From the NCBI GenBank assembly GCA_027622495.1, contig JAQBYL010000208.1:1-7083 (forward strand): 7,083 nucleotides of DNA, given 5' to 3'. Numbering within the stretch: position 1 is the stretch's first letter; every line of letters begins with the position of its first letter. Source of the DNA: Pseudomonadota bacterium. GTDB taxonomy: Bacteria; Pseudomonadota; Gammaproteobacteria; Pseudomonadales; Azotimanducaceae. Below the pieces are notes generated by a model. It made no database searches and was not told the DNA's origin. It saw nothing but the letters and a program-made list of their open reading frames with translations. This document shows, piece after piece, positions 5,448 through 7,083 of the stretch. The translations under genes were made by a program, and so were the position numbers.

Positions 5448-6839
5448 ATGACTGATACACGAGCCCCGGATGGGGACCTGGGCGCCCGTCTCGACGCAAG
5501 GCTTGCAGCCTACAAAGAGCGCGGTGTGGCCAGAGTGAAGATCGGCCTTGTCGACATCGATGGGGTGATCCGCGGTAAATACGTCAGTGTGGACAAGTTC
5601 GCCTCCCTGATGCGCAAGGGAGGTGGGTTCTGCGACTGTGTGTTCGGCTGGGATGTGGAAGATCGACTCTACGATCAATCGAATACCTATACCGGCTGGC
5701 ACACGGGCTTTCCCGATGCCCACTTCCGTCTGATTGCCGAAAGCGAACGCTGGCTGGCGGACGAGAATACGCCTTACTTCATCGGTGAGTTCGTTGCGCA
5801 AAACGATGCTCTGCATCCACTGTGCCCGCGCTCCAGACTCAACCATACCCTGGCAGATCTGGCGGCATCAGGCCTCACGCTCAAGTCCGGTTTTGAGTAT
5901 GAGTTCTTCGTCTTCAGCGAAACACCGCATTCGGTTCGAGCCAAGGGCTACGCCAACCTGACCACACTGACCCCTGGGAACTTCGGCTATTCCGTTTTGC
6001 GGACGTCGACCCATGGTCAGGCCTTTACCGAATTGATGCAGTTGGCGGCCGACCTTGAATGCAATCTCGAGAGCCTGCACTGCGAAACCGGACCCGGTGT
6101 CTGGGAAGCGGCACTGGCAGCGGCAGACGGTGTTGCGGCCGCCGACCGGGCCAGCCTGTTCAAGACGTTCACCAAGGTCTTTTTCCAGAAGCGCGACAAC
6201 ATGGCCACGTTCATGGCCAAGTGGTCCATGAACTATCCAGGGCAGAGTGGTCACTTTCATTTCAGCCTGATGAATGAGGCTGGTGAGAACATCATGTACG
6301 CGCCAGACGGGCTGACCCTGGCCATGCGTCATGCGGTGGGCGGCCTGATGCGTTACCTGCCAGAGGTGCTGGTGATGCTCGCGCCCACGATCAACAGTTA
6401 CACCCGGCTGGTTAAGGGCGCCTGGGCGCCAACGGCGGCCACCTGGGGAATCGAAAACCGTACCTCGGCAATCCGGGTCATTCCTGGTGGCCCGGGTGGC
6501 CAGCGGATCGAGTGCCGGGTGGGTGGTGCGGACGCTAACCCTTACCTGGTCGCCGCTGCGGTGATTGCCTGTGCACAGCGTGGTATTCGTGAGGCCCTCG
6601 ACCCCGGTGATCCAGTGATCGGGAATGCCTATGATGTGCAGGAATCGCTTGAACCAGCCCGGCGGTTCCCGGCTAATCTGCGTGCCGCTGCAGACCGGTT
6701 CGAAGCATCCACCTTTGCCCGGGAGGCTTTTGGCGATGCATTCGTTGACCACTTTGTCATGACCCGGCGCGTTGAGTGCGATGTACGGGATCGCACCGTG
6801 GATGGCTGGCAGCTGGCCCGCTACTTCGAGATCATCTGA
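5448..6839 (+). CDS. Glutamine synthetase family protein (gamma-glutamyl-amine ligase-like)
   Basis: The protein has 463 residues, close to single-domain GS-family ligases such as PuuA. The N-terminal beta-grasp part shows VKIGLVDIDGVIRGKY (30-45). The catalytic part shows GFEYEFFVF (148-156, metal-binding Glu), HCETGPGVWEAAL (211-223), GHFHFSL (268-274, ATP/metal His), NSYTRLVKGAWAP (316-328), WGIENRTSAIRV (333-344) and RIECRVGGADANPYL (353-367). The family activates the gamma-carboxyl of glutamate with ATP and joins it to ammonia or an amine. The GPGQFE-type motif of classical enzymes reads GPGVWE here, and the Tyr adenylylation loop of housekeeping GlnA is not seen. I therefore favour a ligase for a polyamine or other amine over the main GlnA. 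It overlaps a glutamine amidotransferase-like gene by 1 nt (TGATG), consistent with a gamma-glutamyl intermediate made and later hydrolysed. Fold and catalytic class are firm; the substrate is not. Confidence 0.9.
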   Translation: MTDTRAPDGDLGARLDARLAAYKERGVARVKIGLVDIDGVIRGKYVSVDKFASLMRKGGGFCDCVFGWDVEDRLYDQSNTYTGWHTGFPDAHFRLIAESERWLADENTPYFIGEFVAQNDALHPLCPRSRLNHTLADLAASGLTLKSGFEYEFFVFSETPHSVRAKGYANLTTLTPGNFGYSVLRTSTHGQAFTELMQLAADLECNLESLHCETGPGVWEAALAAADGVAAADRASLFKTFTKVFFQKRDNMATFMAKWSMNYPGQSGHFHFSLMNEAGENIMYAPDGLTLAMRHAVGGLMRYLPEVLVMLAPTINSYTRLVKGAWAPTAATWGIENRTSAIRVIPGGPGGQRIECRVGGADANPYLVAAAVIACAQRGIREALDPGDPVIGNAYDVQESLEPARRFPANLRAAADRFEASTFAREAFGDAFVDHFVMTRRVECDVRDRTVDGWQLARYFEII

Positions 6840-7083
6840 TGTCAGACAAATTGAAAGTTGGGATTCTGCAGACTGATTCGGTGATGGATCAGTTTGTCGC
6901 CGAACATGGTGACTATCCGGATATGTTCGTCCGTGTGCTTTCCGAGAGTGCACCGCAGGTGAGTTTTCACACCTTCAATGTCGTGGCCGGTGAGTTGCCC
7001 GAACCCGGCGATTGCGACGGTTATGTGATTACCGGATCGCGCAAGAGCGTGTACGACGAAGATCCGTGGATAAAAGAGCTGGC
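6839..7083 (+). CDS. Class I glutamine amidotransferase-like protein, N-terminal part
   Basis: The gene is cut by the right window edge after 81 codons. The start ATG shares its A with the TGA of the ligase gene. Visible features are the opening strand KVGILQTDSV (5-14), the segment EHGDYPDMF (22-30) and GYVITGSRKSVYDEDPWI (61-78). The last is the typical ITGS...pWi block of GMP-synthase-like class I amidotransferases. The catalytic Cys of the nucleophile elbow and the His/Glu pair would lie beyond the window, so activity cannot be judged. Next to a GS-family ligase it may hydrolyse a gamma-glutamyl amide, in a role like PuuD. However, the sequence looks more like the GMP-synthase-like group than the peptidase C26 group, so that role is only inferred. 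Confidence 0.8.
   Translation, partial: MSDKLKVGILQTDSVMDQFVAEHGDYPDMFVRVLSESAPQVSFHTFNVVAGELPEPGDCDGYVITGSRKSVYDEDPWIKEL

Noticed and set aside
5868..6953. Minus-strand open frame of 361 codons opposite the ligase gene
   Set aside because: The plus strand encodes all conserved GS motifs there. The antisense product has no recognisable motif.

Overview
The window looks like a chromosomal segment of a Gram-negative proteobacterium, most likely a gammaproteobacterium. The reasons are an outer-membrane two-partner-secretion (TPS) transporter with POTRA domains, signal peptides of proteobacterial type, tightly packed overlapping genes and moderately GC-rich coding sequence. I cannot name the species. 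No tRNA, rRNA, CRISPR array, transposase or phage gene is visible.

Left part (2-5101): four genes on the plus strand whose stops and starts abut or overlap, so almost certainly one transcript. They are the C-terminal part of a PP2C-type Ser/Thr phosphatase; a transmembrane Hanks-type Ser/Thr kinase with a C-terminal FGE/SUMF1-like domain outside the cytoplasm; an ShlB/FhaC-type TpsB transporter with an unusual cytoplasmic extension before its signal sequence; and a small acidic exported protein with one C-X4-C cysteine pair. The layout suggests a secretion system controlled by reversible phosphorylation. The kinase could sense a periplasmic signal, the phosphatase could reset it, and the transporter would be the output. 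No TpsA substrate lies in the window. The kinase carries a four-copy in-frame 21-bp tandem repeat inside the FGE-like domain.

Middle (5102-5447): about 350 bp without a convincing gene. It holds a hairpin just after the last gene of the first operon and a second terminator-like hairpin. It also holds two perfect and two 8/9 matches to the DnaA-box consensus, a full IHF consensus match between them, and a 14-bp perfect palindrome overlapping the IHF match. The part around the palindrome is clearly AT-richer than the coding DNA. This may be a DnaA-titration or reactivation-like locus, or simply a complex promoter region.

Right part (5448-7083): a glutamine-synthetase-family ligase followed, with a 1-nt TGATG overlap, by the start of a class I glutamine amidotransferase-like gene cut by the window edge. 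The pair resembles a gamma-glutamylation and hydrolysis module for amine or polyamine use. The true substrate cannot be read from the sequence. It appears to be a transcription unit separate from the kinase-TPS operon.
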